From Janthinobacterium fluminis (GTDB lineage Bacteria > Pseudomonadota > Gammaproteobacteria > Burkholderiales > Burkholderiaceae_D), in NCBI RefSeq assembly GCF_028595325.1, contig NZ_JAQQXR010000010.1, forward strand, positions 86,350-150,349: DNA of 64,000 nucleotides, written 5' to 3'. Numbering within the stretch: position 1 is the first letter of the stretch; the number at the start of each line of letters is the position of its first letter. Made by a program: the position numbers and the translations under genes. This document shows, one piece after another, positions 8,835-17,423 of the stretch. The notes under the pieces were generated by a model, which saw only the letters and a list, made by a program, of their open reading frames with translations, did no database searches and had not been told where the DNA came from.

Positions 8835-9442
8835 GTCGCGTCCTTGCCGGCCTCGGCCACTGCGGCGCCGTCGCCGTCGGCGGGGCGGCCGAAGCGGAAT
8901 TTGTCGCGCACATTGTCGCCCACGTCGAGCAGCTTCTTCACGGTCGAGCCCATCTTCATCAGCGCGGACAGGGTTTCCGGCGACAGACGCTGGACGTCGT
9001 CGAACCAGGCGCTGGACATCTCGATCAAGTCATACATTTCGCGCATGCGCTGCTGGGCCACGCGGTCGGCCTCAGTGGCCGGCGTCTCCAGCAGCGCGTC
9101 GCGCAGCATCGACAGCGTCGGCTCGACCTCGCGGCGGCGGCGCTCTTCCAGCAGGGCCTTGAAGATGTCCCAGATATCCTTCGGCGGCTCGAAGTACTCG
9201 CGGCGGTCGCCCGGCTGGTGCAGCAGCTTGACCAGGCGCCACGATTGCAATTCCTTCAGTCCCATCGACACGTTCGAGCGGGAAAACGCCAGATGCTCGG
9301 CGATTTCGTCGGCGTTGAGGGGCTTGGCCAGCACATACAGCAGCGCATAGATTTGCCCGACGGTGCGGTTGATGCCCCAGCGGCTGCCCATTTCGCCGAA
9401 GTGGAGGATGAATTTTTGCGCCAGGGGGCTGAGATTGGTCAT
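8831..9442 (-). CDS. GbsR/MarR-family regulator heading the cyd operon
   Basis: A 203-residue winged-helix protein of GbsR type. The HTH region is DEIAEHLAFSRSNVSMGLKE and the wing is LVKLLHQPGDRREYFEP. The C-terminal half is helical and ends in an Ala/Asp-rich tail. It is the first gene of the cyd operon and overlaps cydP by 4 bases, so it probably controls this operon, itself included. A palindrome 25-42 bases upstream is a plausible operator (separate entry). The signal sensed is unknown. Confidence 0.85.
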   Translation of the reverse strand: MTNLSPLAQKFILHFGEMGSRWGINRTVGQIYALLYVLAKPLNADEIAEHLAFSRSNVSMGLKELQSWRLVKLLHQPGDRREYFEPPKDIWDIFKALLEERRRREVEPTLSMLRDALLETPATEADRVAQQRMREMYDLIEMSSAWFDDVQRLSPETLSALMKMGSTVKKLLDVGDNVRDKFRFGRPADGDGAAVAEAGKDAT

Positions 9443-9466
9443 AGTGATTGCCGGTAATTGTTGAAT

Positions 9467-9484
9467 TTTCAGGAATTACTGAAA
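9467..9484 (-). promoter_or_regulatory. Candidate operator of the GbsR-cyd operon
   Basis: A hyphenated inverted repeat: TTTCAG, six central bases, CTGAAA. One-base-gapped extensions (AATT on either side) make it longer. It lies 25-42 bases upstream of the regulator ATG. Immediately upstream on the minus strand is TATAAT (9489-9484 read in reverse), which fits a -10 element, so bound protein would cover the start site. The role as an autoregulatory site is inferred from position. Confidence 0.5.
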
Positions 9485-9572
9485 TTATAGAACGTTTACA
9501 AAATTCCGGCAGGAGGCGGGGCAATTTGTCCATTCCCCGCTGGACCTAGTGCGGATGGCGGAGGCGTAAAGC

Positions 9573-9628
9573 CGGGGACAGACCACGATTTTCGGGAAAA
9601 CTTTCCCGAAAATCGTGGTCTGTCCCCG
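9573..9628. repeat. Perfect palindrome with 27-bp arms (REP-like)
   Basis: The arms 9573-9599 and 9602-9628 are exact reverse complements around two central bases (AC). Each outer end reads CGGGGACAGACCACG. GGGGACAGACC-type palindromes are, to my knowledge, dispersed extragenic repeats in related betaproteobacteria, comparable to REP elements mobilised by Y1 transposases. No transposase is nearby. It sits in the 275-base gap between the GbsR gene and the KGG gene. Confidence 0.8.
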
Positions 9629-9717
9629 TCTTGAGAGGCAGTGAGGAGGGCGGGTGGTGGTAGGGCGGGTCCGGGCGGTGTGGCCCGGACCGAGGGGGAG
9701 CCAGGTCCCCCGGCGAC

Positions 9718-10107
9718 TTACTTCTCGTCGTTTTTGTGGCTCTGCCGGCCAGCCTTCGCGTGCTGTTCGGATGTGCCGCCGCGGGTCGAGGAGGTGCTTT
9801 TGGCCGCCTCCTCGCGGTTGGCCGATTGCCGGCTTTCCCCCCCCTTGCGGCCAATTTCGGCCATGTGTTCGCGGTCGCGGCTGACCGCCTCGCCGCCTTT
9901 CTGGCCGGCCCGGCGCGCCTCTTCCGAGTCGAACTCGTGGGCGGTTCCTTTTTGGTGGGCGGCCTGGCCACCCTTGCTGGCGATTTCGCGCTGCGGCTCC
10001 TCATCCATCGCCGCGAAGCCGCGTTTGCTTCCTCCGCTTTTCTGGCCGCTTTGGCTCTCGTCTTTCTGGCTGCTTTTCCCTTGATCGTTTCCTTGACTTG
10101 TAGCCAT
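9718..10107 (-). CDS. KGG-domain stress protein (YciG-like)
   Basis: A 129-residue, very hydrophilic protein without predicted globular core. It has several copies of the KGG motif (REIASKGGQAAH, RAGQKGGEAV, AEIGRKGGESR), each within a short charged helix as in YciG and plant/bacterial stress-induced KGG proteins. GGAGGG lies 7 bases upstream of the ATG. Proteins of this family are usually general stress or stationary-phase products. The neighbouring hemerythrin and phasin genes fit such a stress group. Confidence 0.85.
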   Translation of the reverse strand: MATSQGNDQGKSSQKDESQSGQKSGGSKRGFAAMDEEPQREIASKGGQAAHQKGTAHEFDSEEARRAGQKGGEAVSRDREHMAEIGRKGGESRQSANREEAAKSTSSTRGGTSEQHAKAGRQSHKNDEK

Positions 10108-10291
10108 GTTTCCCTCCTTCTACCTACTGCTGATAAAGTTTTCCCGGCTGCCATTCCAGCGCTGCTGCCCAGGGACTCAGAGTTTGTGTCGGGTGCCGCT
10201 TTGGCATGCTTAACAATTTGTCGCACCCGCTATTTAGAGGAGCATGACCGGCCTTAGTTCCACGGCTGCGGCGATTATGTCGCCGCGCCGC

Positions 10292-10840
10292 TCAGGGTTT
10301 GTCCTGGTCGCGCGGCGCTTCGGCGCCGCCGGACATGCGCACCGGCGCCGGCGCGCCATTGAAGTCGGCCTCGATTTCCATCTTGCGGTCGCGGATCTGC
10401 CGGCCCAGGGCGACGATGTCGAGCTGGGCGTTTTTCACCCTGGCGAACATCTCTTCCTCTTCCAGCGCGATATGGCGTTCCAGTTGCTCCAGCAGCACCG
10501 CCACGGTGGCGTCGAGCTCGGCGTCGTCGGCCTCCATTTCTTCGAGCTGGCTGACCAGGTCCTTCAGGCCGGCGTGGTCCGCTTCCGCCTCGTCTACCAG
10601 GTCGTCGTCGCCGAGGGCGGCGCGCACGGCGGGGTAAAGCAGTTCCTCCTCCGCCAGCGCGTGCACCGTCAGTTCGAAGCAGATTTGCTCGACCAGTTCG
10701 AGTTTCAGGTCGAGCTGCTCGTCGTCATTCTGCAGCTCGGTAAATTGCTGAAGCAATTGCCGCACTTTTTGATGGTCGGCCGTCAGCAGGGAGATCGCGT
10801 CGGCGTGCGCCGCGCCACCATCCTTTTTTGCATCGCTCAT
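10292..10840 (-). CDS. Hemerythrin-domain protein
   Basis: A 182-residue four-helix protein with the spaced iron-ligand pattern of hemerythrin-like proteins: DH (His 23), HALAEEELLYP (His 60, Glu 64), DHAGL (His 89) and HIALEEEEMF (His 123). It would bind a di-iron centre and oxygen, nitric oxide or iron. The C-terminal 25 residues are Pro/Ala-rich and probably disordered. Strong acidity throughout is typical. It is transcribed in the same direction as its neighbours but lies 184 bases upstream of the KGG gene and 96 bases from the second phasin gene. Confidence 0.88.
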   Translation of the reverse strand: MSDAKKDGGAAHADAISLLTADHQKVRQLLQQFTELQNDDEQLDLKLELVEQICFELTVHALAEEELLYPAVRAALGDDDLVDEAEADHAGLKDLVSQLEEMEADDAELDATVAVLLEQLERHIALEEEEMFARVKNAQLDIVALGRQIRDRKMEIEADFNGAPAPVRMSGGAEAPRDQDKP

Positions 10841-10936
10841 GATGTCGCTCCTGTTCTTGATGGTTGGTGGGCCGTGCGCGCCGGCGGCCTTGCGCCGCCG
10901 GGAGCCGTTTGAGGAGGTCAGCCCGGACCCTTGCCG

Positions 10937-11455
10937 CTAGTGGGCTTGCTGCCCCTGGCCCATGCCCTGGCCCTGCAATTGGCCGGGGTGCTGCCCCATG
11001 CCGTTGCCGCGCTGGGCCGCTTCGCTCATCCTGTCGAGGGCGGCGCGCTGGCGCTGCGTCGCCTTCTCGCTTTCCTCGGAGGCGGCGCGCAGCATTTCGT
11101 CGGCGACGGCCGTCGCGGTGCGGCTGGCCTCGGGGATGTGGAATTCCGCCGTTTTGGTGATGTCGGCGTTCGCGCTGGCCATGAGGTTGAACAGGCGTTG
11201 CTGGTAGCTGCGCAGTTTTTCCATCGCCGGATGGAGCTGGGTGCTGGCGGCTGAGGCGAATTCGCCGGCGTCCCGCGCTGTCATCATTTGATGGTTGGCG
11301 GAGGTCATCTCTTCGAGCAATTCCTGCGTCAGGCGCAGGTTCAGTTCGCTAACCCGTTGCGCGGTGTCGAAGGCTTTCCTGGACAAATCCGTCAGGAAGG
11401 CCAGTTGCACCTCCATGTGCGATTTGATGGCAGGGGTGATGGCTTGCGTGAACAT
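10937..11455 (-). CDS. Phasin-family protein
   Basis: A 172-residue helical protein with the phasin_2-type features LAFLTDLSRKAFDTAQRVSE and RSYQQRLFNLMASANADITK, expected on the surface of polyhydroxyalkanoate granules. The last ~20 residues are a Gly/Gln/Met-rich tail (GMGQHPGQLQGQGMGQ). This second phasin has no Ala/Lys tail, unlike the one at 904-1602. The upstream 213 bases contain A/T-rich stretches that could hold its promoter. Nothing else was recognised there. Confidence 0.88.
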   Translation of the reverse strand: MFTQAITPAIKSHMEVQLAFLTDLSRKAFDTAQRVSELNLRLTQELLEEMTSANHQMMTARDAGEFASAASTQLHPAMEKLRSYQQRLFNLMASANADITKTAEFHIPEASRTATAVADEMLRAASEESEKATQRQRAALDRMSEAAQRGNGMGQHPGQLQGQGMGQGQQAH

Positions 11456-11668
11456 ATCAATACCTCGATAAAAAATACCCTCAAAAAGGTCACCCGGACG
11501 GCTGCGGGTGATGCTGTGCTTGAATCAAGCAAAGGGATAGACTTTTATCGAATCAGCAAGTTCCGTGAATGTCGAGGTTTTTTGCTGTGGATGAAGCGGC
11601 TTGCGCCGCCGGCGCCGCGCCGGGCGCCGGGGAGGGGGAAAGGGGGCGGCGCGGCGGCCGCGCGCGCT

Positions 11669-12700
11669 TCAGGCGGACGCCACTTGCAGCACCAGCTTGC
11701 CGAGGTTTTTGCCTTCAAACAGCATCGACAGCGCGGCCGGGAAGTTGTCGATGCCTTGCACGATGTCGACCTTGCTTTTCATCTTGCCTTCCTTGAGCCA
11801 CTGGCCCATCGCGGCCACGCCCAGGTGGTAGCGCGGCGCATAGTCGAACACGACGATGCCTTCCATGCGCGCGCGGTTGACCAGCAGCGACAGGTAGTTG
11901 GCCGGCCCCTGCACGGGCGCGGTGTTGTTGTACTGTGAGATGGCGCCGCAGATGACGATGCGCGCCTTCAGGTTGATACGGGTGAGCACGGCGTCGAGGA
12001 TGTCGCCGCCGACGTTGTCGAAATACACGTCCACGCCCCGCGGGCAGTGTTCCTTCAAGCCCTCCTTGACGGCGCCGCCCTTGTAGTCGATGCAGGCGTC
12101 GAAGCCCAGTTCCCTGACGACGAAGTCGCACTTGTCCTGGCCGCCGGCGATGCCGACGACGCGGCAGCCCAGTTGTTTGGCGACCTGGCCGACCGTCATG
12201 CCGACGGCGCCGGCGGCGCCGGAGACGACCACGGTTTCGCCGGCCTTCGGCTGGCCCACTTCGAGCAGGCCGAAGTAGCCGGTCAGGCCGGGCATGCCCA
12301 GCACGTTCAGATAGGTCGGCAGGGGCGCCAGCGCGGCGTCGACCTTGAGCAGGGCGGCGGCCTTGTCGTCGGCCGCGCCGGCCCAGTATTGCTGCACGCC
12401 GAGGATGCCGGAGACGTGCTCGCCGACGGCGAAGCGGGGCGAGTTCGAGGCGACGACGATGCCGATGCCGCCGGCGCGCATCACTTCGCCGATGGCCACC
12501 GGGCGGATGTAGGATTTGCCCTCGTTCATCCAGCCGCGCATGGCCGGGTCCAGCGACAGATACAGTGTCTTGACGACGATCTCGCCCTCGCCGATGGCGC
12601 GCACGGCTTCGCGCACTTGCTGCCAGTCGCTGGCCTTGGCCATGCCGACCGGGCGGGCGGCGAGGCGGAACTGCAGGTTCTCCAATGCTGTCGTCGTCAT
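11669..12700 (-). CDS. NADP-dependent medium-chain oxidoreductase (CurA/YncB-like)
   Basis: A 343-residue zinc-independent medium-chain dehydrogenase/reductase. It has a GroES-like N-terminal half (LDPAMRGWMNEGKSYI) and a Rossmann half with VVSGAAGAVGMTVGQVAKQL (about residues 150-170), binding NADPH. The family reduces the C=C bond of alkenals and enones (leukotriene B4 12-hydroxydehydrogenase/curcumin reductase type). The ATG at 12700 has AAGGAGACA directly upstream; a start at 12733 would add 11 residues. It is divergent from purU. Confidence 0.93.
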   Translation of the reverse strand: MTTTALENLQFRLAARPVGMAKASDWQQVREAVRAIGEGEIVVKTLYLSLDPAMRGWMNEGKSYIRPVAIGEVMRAGGIGIVVASNSPRFAVGEHVSGILGVQQYWAGAADDKAAALLKVDAALAPLPTYLNVLGMPGLTGYFGLLEVGQPKAGETVVVSGAAGAVGMTVGQVAKQLGCRVVGIAGGQDKCDFVVRELGFDACIDYKGGAVKEGLKEHCPRGVDVYFDNVGGDILDAVLTRINLKARIVICGAISQYNNTAPVQGPANYLSLLVNRARMEGIVVFDYAPRYHLGVAAMGQWLKEGKMKSKVDIVQGIDNFPAALSMLFEGKNLGKLVLQVASA

Positions 12701-12859
12701 CTTGTCTCCTTGAAAAGGTTGTGTGTGCCTCACTATAAGGTAAATCGGGCGACCGTACTATTTTTGCCTATGCATGGTTTTTTGCTCAGTCGTGCGACAA
12801 TACGGCCCGCGCAGCCGTCCGGCTGAACCGACCAATATCGACATTCTGCTCTTCCTACC

Positions 12860-13729
12860 ATGATGCATCCTGAATATATTTTGACCCTGTCTTGCCTGGA
12901 CCAGCGCGGCATTGTGCACCGCGTGTCGGGCTTCCTCGCCGAACACGGCTGCAATATCCTCGATTCGGCCCAGTTCGGCGACCAGGAGTCGCAACTGTTT
13001 TTCATGCGGGTGCATTTCGCGCTGGAAGACGCCGGCGTCAGCGACAGCCAGTTGCGCGCCGCCTTCGCCGCGCTGGCGCAGGCGATGCAGTTCAAGGCCC
13101 AGTTGCACGACGCCCGCTACAAGCCGCGCGTGATGCTGATGGTGTCGAAGATCGGCCACTGCCTCAACGACCTGCTGTTCCGCTACAAGAGCGGCCTGCT
13201 GCCGGTGGAGATTCCGGCCATCGTCTCGAACCACATGGATTTCTACCAGCTGGCTGCCAGCTACAATATTCCCTTCCACCACCTGCCGCTGGCCGCCGGC
13301 GCGCCGGAGGCGGCCAAGCTGGCGCAGGAAGCCCGCGTGATCGAGCTGATGGATGCGCACCAGGTGGACCTGGTGGTGCTGGCGCGCTATATGCAGATCC
13401 TCTCGCCCGGCCTGTGCACGGCGCTGCACGGCAAGGCGATCAATATCCACCATTCCTTCCTGCCCAGCTTCAAGGGCGCGAAGCCGTATGCCCAGGCGCA
13501 CCACCGCGGCGTCAAGCTGATCGGCGCCACCGCCCACTTCGTCACCGGCGACCTGGACGAGGGACCGATCATCGAGCAGGACGTCGAGCGGGTCGACCAC
13601 GCGATGGATACCGACACGCTGACGGCCATCGGCCGCGACGTCGAGTGCGTGGTGCTGGCGCGCGCCGTGAAGTGGTTTGTCGAACACCGTATTTTGCAGA
13701 ACGGCGACAAGACCGTCGTCTTCAAATAG
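12860..13729 (+). CDS. purU: Formyltetrahydrofolate deformylase
   Basis: A 289-residue enzyme hydrolysing 10-formyl-THF to THF and formate, balancing one-carbon units and supplying formate to PurT. It has an N-terminal ACT domain (LTLSCLDQRGIVHRVSGFLA, residues about 8-85) and a C-terminal formyltransferase fold with NIHHSFLPSFKGAKPY and the catalytic-region segment GATAHFVTGDLDEGPI. Two tandem ATG codons mark the start. It is followed 34 bases later by yaeQ. Confidence 0.96.
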   Translation: MMHPEYILTLSCLDQRGIVHRVSGFLAEHGCNILDSAQFGDQESQLFFMRVHFALEDAGVSDSQLRAAFAALAQAMQFKAQLHDARYKPRVMLMVSKIGHCLNDLLFRYKSGLLPVEIPAIVSNHMDFYQLAASYNIPFHHLPLAAGAPEAAKLAQEARVIELMDAHQVDLVVLARYMQILSPGLCTALHGKAINIHHSFLPSFKGAKPYAQAHHRGVKLIGATAHFVTGDLDEGPIIEQDVERVDHAMDTDTLTAIGRDVECVVLARAVKWFVEHRILQNGDKTVVFK

Positions 13730-13763
13730 TCATTCATCTATCTTATTAGGCAGGCCTTACCCG

Positions 13764-14306
13764 ATGGCTCTCAAAGCAACGATTTTCAAAGCGGACCTCC
13801 AGCTGGCGGACATGGACCGCAATTATTACCAGGACCACGCGCTGACGCTGGCGCGCCACCCGTCCGAGACGGACGAGCGCATGATGGTGCGCCTGCTGGC
13901 GTTCGCCATGCACGCCGACGAGGCGTTGACCTTCACCAAGGGCTTGTTCGACACCGAGGAGCCGGACCTGTGGCTGAAGGACTTGACGGGCGCGATCCAG
14001 TTGTGGATCGAGGTCGGCCAGCCGGACGAGAAGCGCATCCTGAAAGCCTGCGGCCGCTCGGAGCAAGTGATTGTCTACAGCTACGGCGCCACCAGCCATA
14101 TCTGGTGGAAGCAGATCGCCGGCAAGCTGGAGCGGGCCAAGAACCTGAGCGTGATCAATCTGCCCTCGGAGGCGGCGCTGGAAATGTCCAAGCTGGCCCA
14201 GCGCACCATGCAGTTGCAATGCACCATACAGGACGGCCAGATCTGGCTGACCGACGGCGCCAGCACGGTGCAGATCGACCGCGAGACGGTCAAGGCACCG
14301 CGCTAA
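13764..14306 (+). CDS. yaeQ: YaeQ-family protein
   Basis: A 180-residue protein, the normal length for YaeQ, starting MALKATIFKADLQLADMDRN. Conserved segments include HPSETDERMMVRLLAFAMHA and DLWLKDLTGAIQLWIEVGQP. The fold is a PD-(D/E)XK nuclease-like one; the cellular role is unsettled (it was reported to suppress loss of RfaH). It lies just after purU and 16 bases before a DUF2946 gene, so the three may be co-transcribed. Confidence 0.93.
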   Translation: MALKATIFKADLQLADMDRNYYQDHALTLARHPSETDERMMVRLLAFAMHADEALTFTKGLFDTEEPDLWLKDLTGAIQLWIEVGQPDEKRILKACGRSEQVIVYSYGATSHIWWKQIAGKLERAKNLSVINLPSEAALEMSKLAQRTMQLQCTIQDGQIWLTDGASTVQIDRETVKAPR

Positions 14307-14322
14307 GGCTATAATCGGCGCC

Positions 14323-14721
14323 ATGGCGAAATCATTCACGGTGAGGCGGCTGCATATCTGGATCGCGTGTCTGGCGATCCTGTTGAATGCGCTTGCGCCG
14401 TCGATTTCGCACGCCGTCGCGGCCGCGCGCGGCCAGGCCGCGGCGCTGGACATCTGCCGCGCCGACGGCCGCCGCGCCATCGCCAGCGACGTCATCGCCG
14501 GCGACGCCGCCGACGCGGCCGGCGACGCCGCCGCCAAGGCGGGCGGGCACTGCGCCTATTGCCTGCCGCACGCCGCCAGTTTCGCCTTGCCGCCGGCCCC
14601 GGCGGCCACGCCGGGCGTGTTCGACCGGCATCAGCCCCATCCCTTCCTGCTGTACCGTTCGCCCCGGCCGTCGATGGTGTGGTCGGCGGCGCGTCCGCGC
14701 GGTCCGCCTGCGCCGGTTTGA
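14323..14721 (+). CDS. DUF2946-family small protein, putative metal-related
   Basis: A 132-residue protein with an N-terminal hydrophobic signal/anchor (LHIWIACLAILLNALAPSIS), a Cys in DICRADG and the core HCAYCLPHAASF (CxxC near His). The C-terminal end is Pro/Arg-rich. This matches the DUF2946 family. It sits 118 bases before a PCu(A)C copper chaperone, and the same family recurs at 52823 beside a TonB receptor, so a copper role is plausible (inference). No ribosome site is strong; the ATG at 14323 follows yaeQ closely. Confidence 0.8.
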   Translation: MAKSFTVRRLHIWIACLAILLNALAPSISHAVAAARGQAAALDICRADGRRAIASDVIAGDAADAAGDAAAKAGGHCAYCLPHAASFALPPAPAATPGVFDRHQPHPFLLYRSPRPSMVWSAARPRGPPAPV

Positions 14722-14839
14722 GCGGCGCCGTCCGCTCGTCCTTGCCATTGCCTGACCGGGGCGCCGCGGCACCCCGGCCGCAGTTGGCCGCATGGCTTCC
14801 TTTTCCGGCGCGAACGCGCCTCCTTTTTTGAGAACGACA

Positions 14840-15313
14840 ATGAAAAAACAATTCTTCGCATTTTTGACGGGCATGACCCTGGCTTCGTGCGCGCTGGCCC
14901 AGGTCAGCGTGACGGCGCCGTGGATACGCGCCACCGTGCCGCAGGGCAAAGCCACCGGCGCCTTCATGCAATTGCAATCGACCGAGGACGTGCGCCTCGT
15001 CGAGGTGCGCAGCGGCGTCGCCGGCATCACCGAAATCCACCAGATGGAAATGGTCGGCCAGACCATGAAGATGCACGCGGTGCCCGGCATCGACCTGGCC
15101 GCCGGCAAGCCGCTGCATCTGGCGCCGGGCGGCTTCCACATCATGCTGCTGGAGTTGAAGCGGCAGTTGAAGGAGGGCGAGACGGTGCCGCTGACGCTGG
15201 TGCTGCAGCGCAAGGGCAAGAAGCAGGAAACGCTGGAGGTGGCGGTGCCGGTCAAGGCGCTGACCTATGTCAACCCGGCGCCGGCGCACGCGGCCCCCGC
15301 GATGGCCCACTAA
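14840..15313 (+). CDS. Periplasmic copper chaperone PCu(A)C
   Basis: A 157-residue secreted protein with signal peptide MKKQFFAFLTGMTLASCALA. The family signature H-x-M (HQMEM, then MKMH and GGFHIM) provides the Met/His copper(I) site used to deliver copper to the CuA centre of cytochrome oxidase. The first ATG followed by Lys-Lys at 14840 is chosen; an upstream start at 14792 would spoil the signal peptide. It is adjacent to the DUF2946 gene. The C-terminal Ala/His-rich end is probably disordered. Confidence 0.93.
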   Translation: MKKQFFAFLTGMTLASCALAQVSVTAPWIRATVPQGKATGAFMQLQSTEDVRLVEVRSGVAGITEIHQMEMVGQTMKMHAVPGIDLAAGKPLHLAPGGFHIMLLELKRQLKEGETVPLTLVLQRKGKKQETLEVAVPVKALTYVNPAPAHAAPAMAH

Positions 15314-15405
15314 GTTTCGGCGCCTTCCGCGCCGGCGTTTGCGCGGGGCCAAAGCGGCTGCGATGGCGCCCGGCCCGGCCGTCGCGTCGGCCGCTACAAT
15401 GGCGC

Positions 15406-16380
15406 ATGGCGGACGAACACGACAGCGGCTATAAGCAATTGTTCGCGCATCCGGAAGTGGTGCGCGAGCTGTTGGCCGGTTTTCTGCCATATGCCTGGGC
15501 CGGGCAGCTGGAGCTGAGCGCCTTCGAGCGCGTCAACGCCAGTTATGTCAGCGACACGGGGCGCCAGCGCCACGATGACATGGTCTGGCGCCTCCGGCTG
15601 GGCGGGGAGTGGGTGTATGTGTATATCCTGCTGGAGTTCCAGGCCCGCAACGATCCCTGGATGGCCTTGCGGATGCAGGTGTATGTCGGATTGTTGTGCC
15701 AGGATCTGCTCAGGCGGCGCGCGCTGACGCGCGGCGGCAAGCTGGCGCCGGTGCTGCCCATCGTGCTGTACAACGGCGCCGCGCGCTGGAGCGCCAGCAC
15801 CGACCTGGCGCAACTGATGCTGGCGCCGCCCGAGGGCTTGGCGCCGTTTCAGCCGGCCCAGCGCTACCTGCTGATCGACCGCGGCAGCTACGACGCGCGC
15901 CAGCCCGGCGCGCAATTCAATCTGATTGCGGCGATCTTCCGGCTGGAGCAGGTGCGCAGCAGCCAGAACATCGTCGAGGTCGTCGCCGGCCTGGTCGAAT
16001 GGTTGCGCACGCGCGAATGCGCGTCCTTGCGCGGCAGCCTGACGCGCTGGATCGCGGCGCAGTTGCGACGCCAGTTAAAACGTCATAACATGATTATCCC
16101 GGACGATTTATCGGAGGTGCAGGCCATGTTGAACCAGACATTTGCGACTCTGGCCGACGAGTGGGAATACGCCGGCATACAGAAGGGACGGCAGGAGGGG
16201 TTGCAGGAGGGGCAACTGCAGGGCGACCGTTCCCGGTTGCGCTTCCTGCTGCAAAAACGCTTCGGCGTCCTGGCGCCGGCCGCCGTGGCCCAGATAGAGG
16301 CGGCGCCGGCCGCGCAGCTGGAACGGTGGTTCGAACGGCTGTTCGACGCGTCCAGCGTGGAGCAACTGCTCGGCGGCTAA
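15406..16380 (+). CDS. Rpn-family PD-(D/E)XK nuclease / transposase_31-like protein
   Basis: A 324-residue protein. The N-terminal ~200 residues fit the Rpn recombination-promoting nuclease family: DSGYKQLFAHPEVVRELLAG, DDMVWRL and YILLEFQARNDPWMALRM (acid/Glu-x-Gln catalytic pattern). The C-terminal ~60 residues (LRFLLQKRFGVLAPAAVAQI) resemble DUF4351. The family is linked to RecA-independent recombination and often to mobile or defence-rich regions, but no such elements flank it here. An overlapping ATG at 15399 is out of frame. It lies 93 bases after the copper chaperone gene. Confidence 0.88.
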   Translation: MADEHDSGYKQLFAHPEVVRELLAGFLPYAWAGQLELSAFERVNASYVSDTGRQRHDDMVWRLRLGGEWVYVYILLEFQARNDPWMALRMQVYVGLLCQDLLRRRALTRGGKLAPVLPIVLYNGAARWSASTDLAQLMLAPPEGLAPFQPAQRYLLIDRGSYDARQPGAQFNLIAAIFRLEQVRSSQNIVEVVAGLVEWLRTRECASLRGSLTRWIAAQLRRQLKRHNMIIPDDLSEVQAMLNQTFATLADEWEYAGIQKGRQEGLQEGQLQGDRSRLRFLLQKRFGVLAPAAVAQIEAAPAAQLERWFERLFDASSVEQLLGG

Positions 16381-16410
16381 GCTTGGCCTTGTTGCCGCGC
16401 CGGTCAGATT

Positions 16411-17187
16411 TTAGTGCGGCGCGGCGTCGATGCGCCTGATTTTGCCCGAGCCGGCCACGTTGCGGCTCACCTCCGGGTCGCCGTAATAGTCGATGTTGCC
16501 GGAGCCGCCGATGTTGGCGCCGAGCGACTGTTTTGCCCAGACGGTGGCATGGCCGGAGCCGCCTATGTTCACTTGCACCTTGTTGGCGTTCAGTTGCGCG
16601 GATTGGACGTTGCCGGAGCCGCCTATCGACGCCGAGTAGCGGTCGGTGCTGCCGGCGCCGGTAAAGTTGCCGCTGCCGCCAATCTTCACCTCGACATTTT
16701 CGCTGCGCAGTCGCTTGACATGGATGGAGCCCGAACCGCCCACCTTGAATTGCAGCTCCGGCCCGTTCAGTTCCGGCGCGTACACGGTGCCGGAGCCGCC
16801 GACGCTGATGCGCTCGATGGACCTGGCCTGGACGATGAATTTCAGCGTCGTCGGCGTCAGCGTCGCGCGGCGCTTTTTGGCCTGGATAGTCAGTGTGCCG
16901 TCTTCGACCGTCGTCTCGATCAGCGGCTGCAGATTGCCGTCCGTTTCAACGCTGACGCTGTCGCTGTCGCCGATGCGCAGTTCGACGCTGCCGGGCAGGT
17001 TCAGCGCCAGCGCGGTGAATTGTCCGACATTGCGCGTTTGCTTGTTCACGGCGCCGTCGCCCTTGACTCTGTTGCCAGAGATCCAGTCGAGCGGCGAGGC
17101 CAGCGCGGTCGCGCTCAGCAGCGCCAGCGCGGCGGCGCCGAGGAGGAGGCGGCGGCTGCCGCTGGAAGTGGATTGCGATGTGCTCAT
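16411..17187 (-). CDS. Head GIN-domain (DUF2807) exported protein
   Basis: A 258-residue protein with a signal peptide (SRRLLLGAAALALLSATALA). The rest is repetitive beta-strand sequence with many SGS/GGSG turns, for example VGGSGTVYAPELNG, VGGSGSIHVKRLRS and IGGSGNFTGAGSTD, as in the GIN/DUF2807 beta-helix family. The location is periplasmic or outer-membrane surface; its function is unknown, and some family members act with adhesion or anti-sigma systems. AGGGAA lies upstream of the ATG. It converges on the Rpn gene with 30 bases between the stops. Confidence 0.88.
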   Translation of the reverse strand: MSTSQSTSSGSRRLLLGAAALALLSATALASPLDWISGNRVKGDGAVNKQTRNVGQFTALALNLPGSVELRIGDSDSVSVETDGNLQPLIETTVEDGTLTIQAKKRRATLTPTTLKFIVQARSIERISVGGSGTVYAPELNGPELQFKVGGSGSIHVKRLRSENVEVKIGGSGNFTGAGSTDRYSASIGGSGNVQSAQLNANKVQVNIGGSGHATVWAKQSLGANIGGSGNIDYYGDPEVSRNVAGSGKIRRIDAAPH

Positions 17188-17423
17188 GTCATTCCCTTGT
17201 CGTTGTCCGGTCTGTTTGAATGCTTGGTTTGCCTGTCCATACTAGGGGTGCGCGGCCGCACCGGAAACGGGCGTGCGACGAACTGCAGCCGGCGGCGGCC
17301 AGAACGCCGTCCGCTGCGACAGGGCGGCATGAGGTATCATGCCAGTCTTGGGCGCCACGCCCGGCGCGGCGCGCCACCCCGCAATACAGACCGGCCGGGG
17401 CCGGTCGATACCACTGGAATTAC

